Under the pieces are notes generated by a model. It was not told the origin of the DNA. It saw only the letters and a program-made list of their open reading frames with translations, and made no database searches. Shown piece after piece: positions 24,822 through 34,296 of a stretch of 64,000 bases of DNA; the stretch's first letter is position 1, and each line of letters starts with the position of its first letter. The position numbers and the translations under genes are program-made. This DNA is from CBDBBY01 sp965203215 (lineage in GTDB: Bacteria > Pseudomonadota > Alphaproteobacteria > Rhodobacterales > Rhodobacteraceae): positions 2,418,001 through 2,482,000 of the forward strand of contig CBDBBY010000001.1 in NCBI GenBank assembly GCA_965203215.1, written 5' to 3'.

Positions 24822-26852
24822 ATGAATGACCAAAACAAAAATCTGATACTCGCGACGGGGCTCAGCTTCGTTGTGATACTTTGCTGGTTTCTGATCTTTC
24901 CGCCGGAAGAACCGCCGATTGAACCGACGCTGCCGGACGTGCCGTCTCCGAGCGATACGACAGTCCCGGACCTTGGCGTCGCGCCGCTGCCGCCGGTCGT
25001 CAGGAACAATGCAGATGACCCCGGGCTTGAATTGGACGCGCAAGCGGACGCGGTTTCCGCTGCTGCGCGCATTCCTATCGAAACGCCCAACATCACGGGA
25101 TCCGTGTCGATAGTCGGCGGTCGCTTGGATGACCTCTCGCTTGTCAACTACAAGGAGACTCTGGATGAGGACTCCGAGAACGTCAGGCTTTTTTCGCCGG
25201 CCGGACAGAGTGCCGCTTATTATTCGCTGTTCGGATGGGCTCCCGGCCCGTCCTTGAAGCATGCCGAAGTGCCCGGTCCGGGAACGCCTTGGACGATCGA
25301 ATTCGGATCGACGCTGTCGCCCGACAATCCTGTGACTCTTGTTTGGGACAATGGATCGGGACTGATCTTCAGACGGACAATCGCGGTCGACGAGAGCTAC
25401 ATGTTCTACGTGACGCAGAGCGTCAGCAACAACGGAAACGACACCGTCCGCATGGCCCCCTACGGATTGATTGCGCGCCACGGCGAGCCGGATGTCCAAG
25501 GATTCTTCATACTGCATGAGGGCGTGGTCCGAATGTCGGACAGCGAACTTCAGGAAATCGACTATTCGGATGTGCCCGATCTGACCTACGATCCGAGAGA
25601 GAGAGGCAACATCGAAACGCTGGACGTCCAGCAAAGCGGGTGGGTCGGTTTCACGGACAAATACTGGATGGCCACGCTGATCCCCACTCCCGGCCAGCCA
25701 TTCAAATCGGTCGCCAAATACACCGAGACCTCGGACATCTATCAAACTGAAGCTCGGATGCCGACGGTCGAAGTGCATCCCGGCGGTTCCGCGAGCGTCG
25801 AAACGATGCTGTTCGCGGGTGCAAAGGAATGGGACGCCATTCGGGGATACGAGCAGTCGTTCGGAATCGACAGGTTCATCGATTCGATCGATTGGGGCTG
25901 GTTCTTCTTTCTGACAAAACCGATCTTCATGCTGCTCCGCTGGATCAACAACCTGATCGGCAACATGGGTTGGGCGATCATCGGCCTCACGCTCGTCATC
26001 AAGGCGTTCCTGTTTCCGTTGGCGTACAAATCCTACGTTTCGCTGGCCAAGATGAAGGAGCTTCAGCCGGAGCTTGCGAAACTCAAAGAAAAAGTGGGAG
26101 ACGACAAGAAGCGCCTGCAGCAGGAAATGATGGCCTACTACAAGACGCACAAGATCAACCCCGCTTCCGGATGCCTGCCGATACTGCCGCAGATCCCCAT
26201 ATTCTTTTCGCTCTACAAGGTGATCTTCGTAACGATAGAAATGCGGCACGCTCCGTTCATCTGGTGGCTGAAAGATTTGTCGGCACCCGATCCGACATCG
26301 ATACTCAACCTGTTCGGCGCGCTCCCGTGGTCGCCGCCCGATCCCGCTTCGCTGCTTTCGCTCATCTCGCTGGGCGTCCTGCCGATTCTGCTCGGCGTCA
26401 CGATGTGGCTTCAGCAAAAGCTCAATCCGGCGCCGACGGATCCGACGCAAGCGGCGATATTCGCATGGCTTCCTTGGATTTTCATGTTCATGCTGGGTCG
26501 GTTTGCCAGCGGATTGATCATTTACTGGGTCGCGAACAACACGATAACTTTCGTTCAGCAATACGCCATCATGAGAACTCAAGGCGTACGGCCCGATGTG
26601 CTGGGCAACATACGCGCCGGGATCCGAAAGAGAACCGCGGAGCCGAGCGCCGGAAGCAAATCGACCGAGCAAAAGGAATCTGACAAGCCGAAGAAACCGG
26701 AGGCGCAAAACAAGTCGGTCGAGCATAAACCGCAGAACAATACGAAAGCGCGGGACGCAAAACAGCAAAGCCCGAAAAAGCATAAGCCGAAGTCGCCGAG
26801 TTCCAAGTCGCGTGCGCCCTCGGCCCGCAACAGACCCAAGAAAAAAAGGTGA
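24822..26852 (+). CDS. yidC: membrane protein insertase YidC
   Basis: 676 residues, long for the family. YidC inserts and folds inner-membrane proteins alone or with SecYEG. An N-terminal anchor (residues 6-26, LILATGLSFVVILCWFLIF) is followed by a proline- and acid-rich linker, the periplasmic beta-sandwich domain (about 80-350), then the five-helix insertase core, including FPLAYKSYVSLAKMKELQP and the hydrophilic-groove region near SGCLPILPQIPIFFSLYKV. The C-terminal 80 residues are Lys/Ser/Pro-rich, a ribosome-binding tail. It follows yidD by about 100 bp. Confidence 0.96.
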   Translation: MNDQNKNLILATGLSFVVILCWFLIFPPEEPPIEPTLPDVPSPSDTTVPDLGVAPLPPVVRNNADDPGLELDAQADAVSAAARIPIETPNITGSVSIVGGRLDDLSLVNYKETLDEDSENVRLFSPAGQSAAYYSLFGWAPGPSLKHAEVPGPGTPWTIEFGSTLSPDNPVTLVWDNGSGLIFRRTIAVDESYMFYVTQSVSNNGNDTVRMAPYGLIARHGEPDVQGFFILHEGVVRMSDSELQEIDYSDVPDLTYDPRERGNIETLDVQQSGWVGFTDKYWMATLIPTPGQPFKSVAKYTETSDIYQTEARMPTVEVHPGGSASVETMLFAGAKEWDAIRGYEQSFGIDRFIDSIDWGWFFFLTKPIFMLLRWINNLIGNMGWAIIGLTLVIKAFLFPLAYKSYVSLAKMKELQPELAKLKEKVGDDKKRLQQEMMAYYKTHKINPASGCLPILPQIPIFFSLYKVIFVTIEMRHAPFIWWLKDLSAPDPTSILNLFGALPWSPPDPASLLSLISLGVLPILLGVTMWLQQKLNPAPTDPTQAAIFAWLPWIFMFMLGRFASGLIIYWVANNTITFVQQYAIMRTQGVRPDVLGNIRAGIRKRTAEPSAGSKSTEQKESDKPKKPEAQNKSVEHKPQNNTKARDAKQQSPKKHKPKSPSSKSRAPSARNRPKKKR

Positions 26853-26917
26853 TTGGCCGCCTCTGCTTGAAACGCGGCCGAACGAAATGCAAAGCGGTGA
26901 CTCCTTGAGCCGAACCC

Positions 26918-27571
26918 ATGACCGCAACAAAGGAAATCAGTGCGAAGCCCGATTTGAACCGTAGGATTTCAGCTGGCCGCAAACTGTTTTCGAGCAGATG
27001 CGAATTCGCGCTCGGCGCGGCGTCGATTTCAGGAATGCCCAAATCGAAGCGCATCGAAGTCTGCTTCGCGGGGCGTTCGAATGTCGGCAAGTCCACGCTG
27101 ATCAACGCCCTCTTGAACCGAAAAAACCTTGCCCGGACCTCCGGAACGCCCGGCCGAACGCAAGAAGTCAATTTCTTCATGCTTGGAGACACCCATTCGC
27201 TTGTCGATCTGCCGGGCTACGGATTCGCGAGAATGCCAAAAACGGTCGCGTTTCGAGTTCAGCGGCTGATGAATTCCTATCTGCAAGGACGCGCGGAATT
27301 GCGCCGCGCATTCCTGCTCGTCGATTCTCGGCGCGGTCTCGGTCCGGCGGACAAGACGTTTTGCGAGCAATTGGGATCTTCCGCGGTGAATTTTCAGGTC
27401 GTTCTGACGAAGGCGGACAAAGTCGCCGACAACGGCCGGCGCGCGCTTAGAGCGCAGACCAAGGACGCGCTGACCGAATACCCGGCTGCGCGGCCGGAAC
27501 CGATATTGACGTCGTCCAGAACCGGCGAAGGGCTGGCCGAACTCAGAGCAGCCATCGCGGAACTTCGTTGA
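26918..27571 (+). CDS. engB: ribosome biogenesis GTPase YsxC/EngB
   Basis: 217 residues. EngB is an essential GTPase in late 50S assembly. G motifs are visible: G1 GRSNVGKST, G2 SGTPGRTQ, G3 DLPGYGFA, G4 LTKADK, and the C-terminal SSRTGEGL as G5. About 45 residues precede the G domain, as is usual in alphaproteobacteria. It lies 65 bp after yidC and 68 bp before argB. Confidence 0.95.
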   Translation: MTATKEISAKPDLNRRISAGRKLFSSRCEFALGAASISGMPKSKRIEVCFAGRSNVGKSTLINALLNRKNLARTSGTPGRTQEVNFFMLGDTHSLVDLPGYGFARMPKTVAFRVQRLMNSYLQGRAELRRAFLLVDSRRGLGPADKTFCEQLGSSAVNFQVVLTKADKVADNGRRALRAQTKDALTEYPAARPEPILTSSRTGEGLAELRAAIAELR

Positions 27572-27639
27572 TGCGCACTGCGAAAGCGCGGACATCCAAG
27601 GAGTTGGAATTGCGCCGAATGGCGTTGTAACGTGAATTC

Positions 27640-28536
27640 ATGAAGATCAGAAAATCATCGACGAAGCGGGACTGGATAGCGACGGCCCGAACGCTTTCGG
27701 AAGCCCTGCCTTATCTCCAGAGATATGACGGCGCGAGCGTCGTGATCAAATTCGGCGGACATGCGATGGGCGACGACGCGATGCTCGCGGGCTTCGCTCG
27801 GGATGTCGTGCTCATGAAGCAGGTCGGCGTGAATCCGGTCATCATCCATGGCGGCGGACCGATGATCAACGACCTTCTCGCCCGACTCGGCATCAAATCG
27901 AAATTCGTCAGGGGAAAACGCGTTTCCGACGAGGAGACCGTCAGGATCGTCGAAATGGTGCTCTGCGGTTCGATCAACAAGAAGATCGTTCAAGCCATCA
28001 ACTCCCAAGGAGGGCAGGCGGTCGGATTGTGCGGCAAGGACGCGTCCCTCATGGTTTGCGATCTTGAGAGCGAGGAGCTCGGACAAGTCGGAATTCCGTC
28101 CGAAATCAATTCCGCCGTGCTGAGGGCGCTGCTCGCGGATAATTTCATACCCGTGGTCGCGCCTATCGGCGTCGGAAGGGATGGCGCCACATTGAACGTC
28201 AACGGGGACACAGCGGCGGGAGCGATCGCAGCTGCTATGAAGGCAGACCGGCTCTTGCTGCTTACGGACGTCAAAGGAGTGCAGAACGAGTCGGGCGAGT
28301 TGCTGGCCAGTTTGACGCCTGACGAAGTCGAGGAATTGGCTCGTCGCGGCGTCATCGACGGAGGCATGCTGCCCAAAACGGATACGGCCGTCGCGGCTGT
28401 GAAGAAGGGTGTGCGCGCATCGGTCATCCTAGACGGCACGGCATTGAACTCCGTTCTGCTGGAATTGTTCACCGACCATGGCATGGGCACGCTGATTCGG
28501 ACCGAGCGGCAAGACCGCGACGCCTCCGCAAGATGA
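27640..28536 (+). CDS. argB: acetylglutamate kinase
   Basis: 298 residues. Phosphorylates N-acetylglutamate in arginine biosynthesis. Amino-acid kinase marks are VIKFGGHAMGD, the substrate loop IHGGGPMINDLLARLGI, NINGDTAAGA-like VNGDTAAGAIA, and the C-terminal GGMLPKTDTAVAAVKKGV. The N-terminal helix (WIATARTLSEALPYLQRY) is typical of hexameric, arginine-inhibited enzymes. It overlaps the next gene by four bases (ATGA), so translation is probably coupled. Confidence 0.96.
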   Translation: MKIRKSSTKRDWIATARTLSEALPYLQRYDGASVVIKFGGHAMGDDAMLAGFARDVVLMKQVGVNPVIIHGGGPMINDLLARLGIKSKFVRGKRVSDEETVRIVEMVLCGSINKKIVQAINSQGGQAVGLCGKDASLMVCDLESEELGQVGIPSEINSAVLRALLADNFIPVVAPIGVGRDGATLNVNGDTAAGAIAAAMKADRLLLLTDVKGVQNESGELLASLTPDEVEELARRGVIDGGMLPKTDTAVAAVKKGVRASVILDGTALNSVLLELFTDHGMGTLIRTERQDRDASAR

Positions 28537-29189
28537 GCTTGGAAGAAGTCGAGAGCGCGGCGGAACTTGAGCATCTTCATGTGCTCGGCGCGTTCCACGC
28601 GGACGAAGCCGACCAAGCGCCTCCGCATGCCCGGACGATGATTCTGCTTGGCCCGGGAGAGCCGGGGTTCTGGCAGCATGCCACAGCGGCTCCGGAGTTC
28701 GCCGACGGCCGCAGTGATCCGTTGGACCGCTGGTCTAACCGCGTGATCTCCGCGTTGGCCGGAAAATTCGACGCCGAGCCTTTGTTTCCGTTCGGAGGCC
28801 CTCCATACCTGCCCTTCTTCAAATGGGCATTGAGGACCGGAAGATGCTGGCCTTCTCCGATTTCTTTCCTGGTCCACGACGAAGCGGGATTGTTTGTTTC
28901 ATTTCGAGGCGCGCTCGCGATGCGCGAACGCTTGGAAATCCCCCTGCCTTCGGCTCGGCGCCCGTGCGAGACGTGTTCCGAACGTCCCTGCCTAGACGCG
29001 TGCCCGGCAGGCGTGCTGGACGAATCGGGCTACGATGCGATCGGCTGCAAAGAATATGTCGCCAGCCCCGCGGGAGCGGACTGTCTGCGCAAGGGCTGCG
29101 CGGCGAGAAGGAGTTGTCCAGTCAGCAAAGGCTACGGTAGAGTTCACGCGCAGTCGCGATTTCATCAGCAGGCCTTTCTGGAAAGATAG
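28533..29189 (+). CDS. iron-sulfur (ferredoxin-like) protein of unknown role
   Basis: 218 residues, overlapping argB by four bases. The C-terminal third has the cysteine set CETCSERPCLDACPAG followed by GCKEYV...CLRKGCAARRSCP, enough to ligate one [4Fe-4S] cluster and possibly more. The rest (FGGPPYLPFFKWALRTG in the middle) resembles a QueG-related group of alphaproteobacterial ferredoxin-like proteins of unknown reaction. Whether it serves arginine metabolism or is only co-transcribed cannot be told. Confidence 0.8.
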   Translation: MSLEEVESAAELEHLHVLGAFHADEADQAPPHARTMILLGPGEPGFWQHATAAPEFADGRSDPLDRWSNRVISALAGKFDAEPLFPFGGPPYLPFFKWALRTGRCWPSPISFLVHDEAGLFVSFRGALAMRERLEIPLPSARRPCETCSERPCLDACPAGVLDESGYDAIGCKEYVASPAGADCLRKGCAARRSCPVSKGYGRVHAQSRFHQQAFLER

Positions 29190-29195
29190 TTCACA

Positions 29196-29696
29196 ATGCG
29201 CCTAATTTTAATAAGACACGCGAAGTCCAGTTGGAATCAGCCCGGCCTCGACGACCACGACCGTCCGCTTGCTCCGCGGGGAAAACGAGCGTCCGCCGCT
29301 GTCGGAAAATGGCTTGCGGAGAAGGGCTATGCTCCGCGAACAGTCTTCTGCTCGACATCGCGAAGGACCCGCGAAACTTGGGATGGAATGCGCGGATTCC
29401 TGGAACCGCCCGCAGCGGAGATCGAATTTACGCAACGGCTGTACCATTGCGGACCGCATGAGATGCTCAAGATATTGTCGGGCGCGACCGAATCGCCTGC
29501 GCTTTTGCTGGGGCACAATCCGGGAATCGGGATGTTCGCATCGCTAATCGTCGCAAAAAAGCCGGAGCATCCTGAATTCGGAAGGTATCCGACCGCCGCG
29601 ACATTGGTATGCGATCTGCCCTCGGACAGCTGGAAATCCGCACGCTACGGATCAGGGTCCGCCTTGGACTTCATTGTGCCGCGCGACCTCGAATGA
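29196..29696 (+). CDS. sixA: SixA-like phosphohistidine phosphatase
   Basis: 166 residues, a compact histidine-phosphatase fold with the N-terminal RHG-type motif LIRHAKSSW and a second catalytic histidine in LLLGHNPGI. SixA enzymes dephosphorylate histidine phosphotransfer proteins. It starts six bases after the preceding stop and is the last gene of this rightward block, convergent with aapP; I saw no strong terminator in the 49-bp gap. Confidence 0.88.
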   Translation: MRLILIRHAKSSWNQPGLDDHDRPLAPRGKRASAAVGKWLAEKGYAPRTVFCSTSRRTRETWDGMRGFLEPPAAEIEFTQRLYHCGPHEMLKILSGATESPALLLGHNPGIGMFASLIVAKKPEHPEFGRYPTAATLVCDLPSDSWKSARYGSGSALDFIVPRDLE

Positions 29697-29745
29697 ACCG
29701 CGCATAGCGTCTGTTCTCGGCGGGAGGAACTCCGCAGGGTTCGGG

Positions 29746-30567
29746 TCAGTTGTTCAGAATCTGGCTCAAGAAGAGCTTCGTGCGATCATTCTGCGGATTG
29801 TCGAAGAACTCGCCCGGCTCGTTGACTTCCACAATCTGGCCTTCGTCCATGAAAATCACCCGGTTCGCGACTTGGCGGGCAAAACCCATTTCGTGGGTGA
29901 CGCACAGCATCGTCATGCCGTCTTCCGCGAGCTCGATCATGGTTTCGAGCACTTCTTTGATCATTTCCGGATCCAATGCCGAAGTCGGCTCGTCGAAAAG
30001 CATGATGCGGGGCTTCATGCAGAGAGACCTCGCGATCGCGACGCGTTGCTGCTGGCCTCCCGAGAGCTGTCCAGGATATTTCAGCGCCTGCTCCGGAATC
30101 TTCACCTTCTCTAGGAATTGCATGGCCGTCTCCTCCGCTTCGGCCCGAGGCGTGTTCCTGACCCAAATCGGCGCGAGGGTGCAATTCTCCAAAACGCTCA
30201 GGTGGGGAAACAGATTGAAATGCTGGAAGCACATTCCGACTTCCGACCTGATCTTGTCTATGTTCTTCAGATTGGAAGACAATTCCGTTCCTTCGACGAT
30301 GATCGTGCCGGACTGGTGCTCCTCCAGCCGATTGATGCATCTTATCAAGGTGGATTTGCCCGACCCCGAGGGACCGCAAATCACGATGCGCTCTCTTTCT
30401 TGAACCGTAAGATCGATATCGCGCAGCGCGTGGAATGCGCCGAACCACTTGTTCATGCCCTTGATTTCAATCGCGATATCTTCCGCCGCAATTGTTCCGC
30501 TTGTCATGCCCTTCGCATCATTCGCGGAATTGTCGGCTGCGGCTTCTTCAGTTGCCATGCTCACCAT
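29746..30567 (-). CDS. aapP: general L-amino-acid ABC transporter, ATP-binding protein
   Basis: 273 residues. Energises AapQM-mediated amino-acid import. ATPase motifs: Walker A GPSGSGKSTLIRC, Q-loop CFQHFNLFPHL, signature LSGGQQQRVAIARSL, Walker B IMLFDEPTSALDPEM, and the H-loop VTHEMGFA. About 30 residues precede the ATPase core. The ATG at 30558 is an alternative start. Last gene of aapJQMP, seven bases after aapM. Confidence 0.95.
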   Translation of the reverse strand: MVSMATEEAAADNSANDAKGMTSGTIAAEDIAIEIKGMNKWFGAFHALRDIDLTVQERERIVICGPSGSGKSTLIRCINRLEEHQSGTIIVEGTELSSNLKNIDKIRSEVGMCFQHFNLFPHLSVLENCTLAPIWVRNTPRAEAEETAMQFLEKVKIPEQALKYPGQLSGGQQQRVAIARSLCMKPRIMLFDEPTSALDPEMIKEVLETMIELAEDGMTMLCVTHEMGFARQVANRVIFMDEGQIVEVNEPGEFFDNPQNDRTKLFLSQILNN

Positions 30568-30573
30568 CCGTTC

Positions 30574-31875
30574 CTATCGGTTGTCGGTCTGCAGCTTGCG
30601 TTCAAGATACATCGAGTAACGCGACATCGCGAAACAAAAGATGAAGAACAGCGCTGCGACGAATGTGTAGAGTTCCCAAACAACCCCGTTCCATGCGGCA
30701 TCCGCCCTGATCGTATTGGTCAGTCCAAGTGGATCAAGGAGGCCGATTATCGAAACAAGCGTCGTATCTTTGAACAGTCCGATGAAAGTCGAAACGATTC
30801 CCGGGATCGATATTTTCAGCGCTTGCGGCAAGATTATGAGCCGCATTGATTTCCAGTAATCGAGGCCCAACGAGTCGGCGGCCTCGTATTGACCGCGTCC
30901 CAGCCCTGCCAAGCCGCCCCGAATGACCTCTGCGATGTACGCGGCGGAGAAGAGCGTGACCATGATCACGACCCTCAAGACGATATCGAAATTGGTGCCC
31001 GGCGGAAGAAATATGTTGAGAAGCGTCGAGGCAACGAAAAGAAGCGTAATCAGGGGAACGCCTCTGATGAACTCGATGAATCCGACGCAAAGCGATTTGA
31101 CGATCAGCAGATCGGATTTTCTGCCGAGCGCCAGCAGGATCCCGAGCGGAAGCGAGCAGGCTATCCCGGTCACGCCGATGGTGGTCGAAAGCATGAATCC
31201 GCCGAACTTCGCGCTTTCCACTTCCTGCAGTCCGATCGGTACGACGCTGTGGATCAAATTCGCGACCGGCAGGACCGCGAACAACATCCACAGCAGCATC
31301 GCGAGCGCGCCGCAAATGAACGCTGCCAAGAATCCGAAACGCCCCGTGCCCTTGGCTACCACGAAATAGCCCAACGCCAAGCCTGCGATAATGGCGATCG
31401 GAAGCCAGATGCTGCCGCCCCAGAGCAGCCAAAAAGCAAGAAACGGATACCCGCCCGAAAACCACAGCATCTTCCGGGGCACGTTCGTGAAAAGGATCGG
31501 TGAAATCGCCACGAACATCAGAAGGAGGGCGAGATTGGGCCGCCAATAGGAATCCGACGGGTAGAAACCGTAGAACAGCTGCAGATAGCGTTCCTGAATC
31601 ACCGCCCAGCATGCGCCGTGCGTTCCTTCCCCGTAATGCAGCGCGATCGCTTCCCTGCACTCGTTGAGCGAGTTCGCAGTCCAAGAGGATTGCAGCATCC
31701 ACGGCAACACTTCAACAAGCAAAACTATGATAAAGTAAAGTGAAACCACGGTCAGAATCGAATTCAGCCAACTGCTGAACAGATTCGCGCGCAGCCAGCC
31801 TACGACCCCGACTTCGACTTGCGGCGGCGCTTTGGGGCCGAGGATGGCCTCTCGGACGAAGGATACTTGGGCCAT
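30574..31875 (-). CDS. aapM: general L-amino-acid ABC transporter, permease AapM
   Basis: 433 residues with about eight hydrophobic segments. AapM is longer than most polar amino-acid permeases, as here, with an N-terminal membrane region before the HisM-like core that begins near SAKFGGFMLSTTIGVTG. The coupling loop toward the ATPase is seen in EAADSLGLDYWKSMRLIILPQA. It is preceded by aapQ with one base between stop and start and followed by aapP. Confidence 0.94.
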   Translation of the reverse strand: MAQVSFVREAILGPKAPPQVEVGVVGWLRANLFSSWLNSILTVVSLYFIIVLLVEVLPWMLQSSWTANSLNECREAIALHYGEGTHGACWAVIQERYLQLFYGFYPSDSYWRPNLALLLMFVAISPILFTNVPRKMLWFSGGYPFLAFWLLWGGSIWLPIAIIAGLALGYFVVAKGTGRFGFLAAFICGALAMLLWMLFAVLPVANLIHSVVPIGLQEVESAKFGGFMLSTTIGVTGIACSLPLGILLALGRKSDLLIVKSLCVGFIEFIRGVPLITLLFVASTLLNIFLPPGTNFDIVLRVVIMVTLFSAAYIAEVIRGGLAGLGRGQYEAADSLGLDYWKSMRLIILPQALKISIPGIVSTFIGLFKDTTLVSIIGLLDPLGLTNTIRADAAWNGVVWELYTFVAALFFIFCFAMSRYSMYLERKLQTDNR

Positions 31876-31876
31876 G

Positions 31877-33130
31877 TCAGCGCTCTTTAAGTTTAACCAA
31901 GTTGTTGTACCAATTCATGACCGCAGATATGCCCAGCGAAATCCCCAGATAGATGAGCATGAGCAATAGGATGCACTCGAGTTCGCGTCCGGTTTGGTTC
32001 AAAGTGATTCCGCCGAGCGTTCCGGTAAGGTCCATGTATCCGACCGCGATCGCCAGAGACGAGTTTTTCGTCAAATTCAGGAACTGCGAAATCAGCGGGG
32101 GTATGATCACTCGCAAGGCTTGTGGCAGAATGACGAGGCTCATCGTCCTGTTCGGCCGCAGACCAAGGGAGTAAGCAGCTTCCGTTTGTCCTTTGGAGAT
32201 TGCGAGAATCCCGGCGCGGACGATTTCGGCGATGAAGGCGGCCGTGTACAGCGACAGCGCGAACCAGAGTGCGATGAGCGAATTCCGCATATGGATTCCG
32301 CCGCTGAAATTGAAGCCCTTCAACTCCGGCCGCCCCAAATGGAAGCCCAATATCGCGAGCAGCAGGAGAGGCGGAATCACAATCAAGGCCGTCCGAATGT
32401 GCCATGTCGCCGGGCGGACGCCCATTTCCTCCTGCAGCCTGTCGGCCCTGTTCTTCACCCGGATCGATGCCCAGATGCCTGCCGCGAGCACAGCGATTAG
32501 AGCAAGCAAATCGAAGCTGATTCCAAAGGCGCCGAATACGTTCAAATTGCCCAGGCTGTTGTGAAACAACGGCTCCGGAATGTAGACCCCGCGATTGGTC
32601 AAGGCCACGGAGTCATTCAAAATCATCGTCGCATCCGGATTCTCGCCTCTGAACGCGGCGGGCTTCGGGAGCGTTTCAATGAGAATCGCCATGATGAAGA
32701 CGATCCAAAGCAGTACCGGAACATTCCTGACGCCTTCGATGTAGATCGTCATCAGCCGCGCGACGAGCCAGTTCCGGGACAGCCTGAGAACGCCGATCAC
32801 TATTCCCAATATCGTGGCTAGAACGCAGCCCAGGCTGGCGACCAGAAGGGTGTTCAGCAGCCCAACGAATGCCGCCCTCAAATGCGTGGATCTGGAGGTG
32901 TATTCAATCAGTATCTGGTTGATGTCGTAGCTTGCCGCTTGGCCGAGGAACGAGAAATTGACCCCTTTTCCAAGCGTTGCAAGATTCTGCGCCGTATTGG
33001 TGATCAGCCATGCGATCAGCAGCATGAACCCCAGCAGCGCCACGATTTGGATGGTCATGGCCCTGTAGCGCGTGTCGTACAGCAACATGCCGATCTTGAA
33101 CGATTGCGCTTGGTCCACGGAAGCAGTCAT
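31877..33130 (-). CDS. aapQ: general L-amino-acid ABC transporter, permease AapQ
   Basis: 417 residues, a HisM-type inner-membrane permease with the coupling-loop signature EAAYSLGLRPNRTMSLVILPQALRV-like segment near the C-terminus (EAAYSLGLRPNRTM). It pairs with AapM as the heterodimeric channel. The N-terminal stretch to residue 30 is cytosolic. The gene lies after two hairpins that separate it from aapJ, so its expression is probably lower than that of the binding protein. Confidence 0.94.
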   Translation of the reverse strand: MTASVDQAQSFKIGMLLYDTRYRAMTIQIVALLGFMLLIAWLITNTAQNLATLGKGVNFSFLGQAASYDINQILIEYTSRSTHLRAAFVGLLNTLLVASLGCVLATILGIVIGVLRLSRNWLVARLMTIYIEGVRNVPVLLWIVFIMAILIETLPKPAAFRGENPDATMILNDSVALTNRGVYIPEPLFHNSLGNLNVFGAFGISFDLLALIAVLAAGIWASIRVKNRADRLQEEMGVRPATWHIRTALIVIPPLLLLAILGFHLGRPELKGFNFSGGIHMRNSLIALWFALSLYTAAFIAEIVRAGILAISKGQTEAAYSLGLRPNRTMSLVILPQALRVIIPPLISQFLNLTKNSSLAIAVGYMDLTGTLGGITLNQTGRELECILLLMLIYLGISLGISAVMNWYNNLVKLKER

Positions 33131-33156
33131 TTCGAACCCGTCACCGGATGGCGGTC

Positions 33157-33193
33157 AAAAAAATAAAACTGTCGTTTTCGCGAAAACGACAGT
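33157..33193 (-). terminator. rho-independent terminator between aapJ and aapQ
   Basis: On the minus strand a 12-bp perfect stem (ACTGTCGTTTTC paired with GAAAACGACAGT, 33168-33193) is followed by TTTTATTTT and more Ts. It probably ends most aapJ transcripts, allowing the binding protein to be made in excess over the permease. Confidence 0.75.
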
Positions 33194-33222
33194 CTCGGAG
33201 GAATTCAGCTGTTTTTCGAAGT

Positions 33223-33246
33223 CGGGGAGGCCGAACGGCCTCCCCG
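33223..33246 (-). terminator. second intercistronic hairpin after aapJ
   Basis: A 10-bp perfect stem CGGGGAGGCC/GGCCTCCCCG with a four-base loop, starting nine bases after the aapJ stop. No T tract follows, so it is more likely an mRNA-stabilising or pausing hairpin than a terminator by itself. Confidence 0.5.
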
Positions 33247-33254
33247 AAAATCGA

Positions 33255-34271
33255 TCAACGGAAGGGCGGCGAATAAATCAGACCGCCATCGGTGTAGAGC
33301 GCATTCACGCCGCGCTCCAAGCCGATCGGCGTATTTACGCCGATATGCCGTTCAAAGATCTCGCCGTAGTTGCCGCCGGCCGAGATCACATTCACGGCCC
33401 AATCGGCGGAGAGGCCGATCATTTCGCCGAGGTTGCCTTCGGATCCGAGGAGACGATTGACCTCCGGATCGTTGGTTCCCGGAGCCATGTCACCGACATT
33501 CGCGGCCGTGATGCCTTTTTCTTCGGCGGTGATCAGCGCGTTGAGAACCCAACGCCCGATGTCCGCCCACTGATCGTCGCCATGGCGCACGAGCGGACCG
33601 AGCGGCTCTTTGGAGATGATCTCCGGGAGAACGACGAGAGAAGACGGATCTTCCGCTGTCGCGCGGGTCGCCGCGAGACCGGAACGGTCCGTCGTATAGA
33701 CGTCGCAGGCTTCCGCAAAGAACTGCTCGCGCGCTTCCGTGTTCGTTTCGATCGGAACCGGCTCATAGTCCATGTTGTTCGAGCGGAAGAAGTCCGCGAG
33801 GTTCAGTTCCGTCGTGGTTCCGGTCTGGATGCACACCGTCGCGCCGTCGAGTTCCAGTGCGGAGCCAACGCCGCTGGACGCGTGCACCATGAAGCCTTGG
33901 CCGTCGTAATAGTTTATTCCGACAAAGGTCTGTTTCAAATCCGTGTCGCGGGAAAAAGTCCAAGTCGTGTTCCGAGCGAGCAGGTCGACCTCGCCGGACG
34001 CAAGCGCCGTGAATCTGGTCTTGCCGGTCGTCGGCGTAAACTTCACGGCTTCACGGTCGCCGAAGACCGCAGCCGCGACCGCGCGACAAAAATCGACGTC
34101 AAAGCCGTCCCAGTTTCCGTCCGCATCGGGAGCGGCAAATCCTACCAGCCCCGTTGAGACACCGCACTGAAGAAAACCCTTTGCTTTCACATCGTCGAGA
34201 GTCGCGGCACCGGCAGTGCCGACTGCCAGCATAAGCGCTGCCGCGACCCCAGAAACTAGTCTCGTACCCAT
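33255..34271 (-). CDS. aapJ: general L-amino-acid ABC transporter, periplasmic binding protein
   Basis: 338 residues. The signal peptide is MGTRLVSGVAAALMLAVGTAGA with cleavage just before ATLDDVK. The mature SBP_bac_3 fold shows LQCGVSTGLVGFAAPDADG at the start, DGFDVDFCRAVAAA in the first lobe and the hinge region CIQTGTTTELNLADF. It delivers a broad range of L-amino acids to AapQM. SD AGGAG lies upstream of the ATG. First gene of aapJQMP. Confidence 0.95.
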   Translation of the reverse strand: MGTRLVSGVAAALMLAVGTAGAATLDDVKAKGFLQCGVSTGLVGFAAPDADGNWDGFDVDFCRAVAAAVFGDREAVKFTPTTGKTRFTALASGEVDLLARNTTWTFSRDTDLKQTFVGINYYDGQGFMVHASSGVGSALELDGATVCIQTGTTTELNLADFFRSNNMDYEPVPIETNTEAREQFFAEACDVYTTDRSGLAATRATAEDPSSLVVLPEIISKEPLGPLVRHGDDQWADIGRWVLNALITAEEKGITAANVGDMAPGTNDPEVNRLLGSEGNLGEMIGLSADWAVNVISAGGNYGEIFERHIGVNTPIGLERGVNALYTDGGLIYSPPFR

Positions 34272-34296
34272 TATGCTCTCCTATTCCCTACGCGTT

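Noticed and set aside
24699..26930. 743-codon open frame antisense to yidC
   Set aside because: It is the mirror of a GC-rich coding frame, with Arg/Leu-rich composition and no family likeness; yidC is certain.
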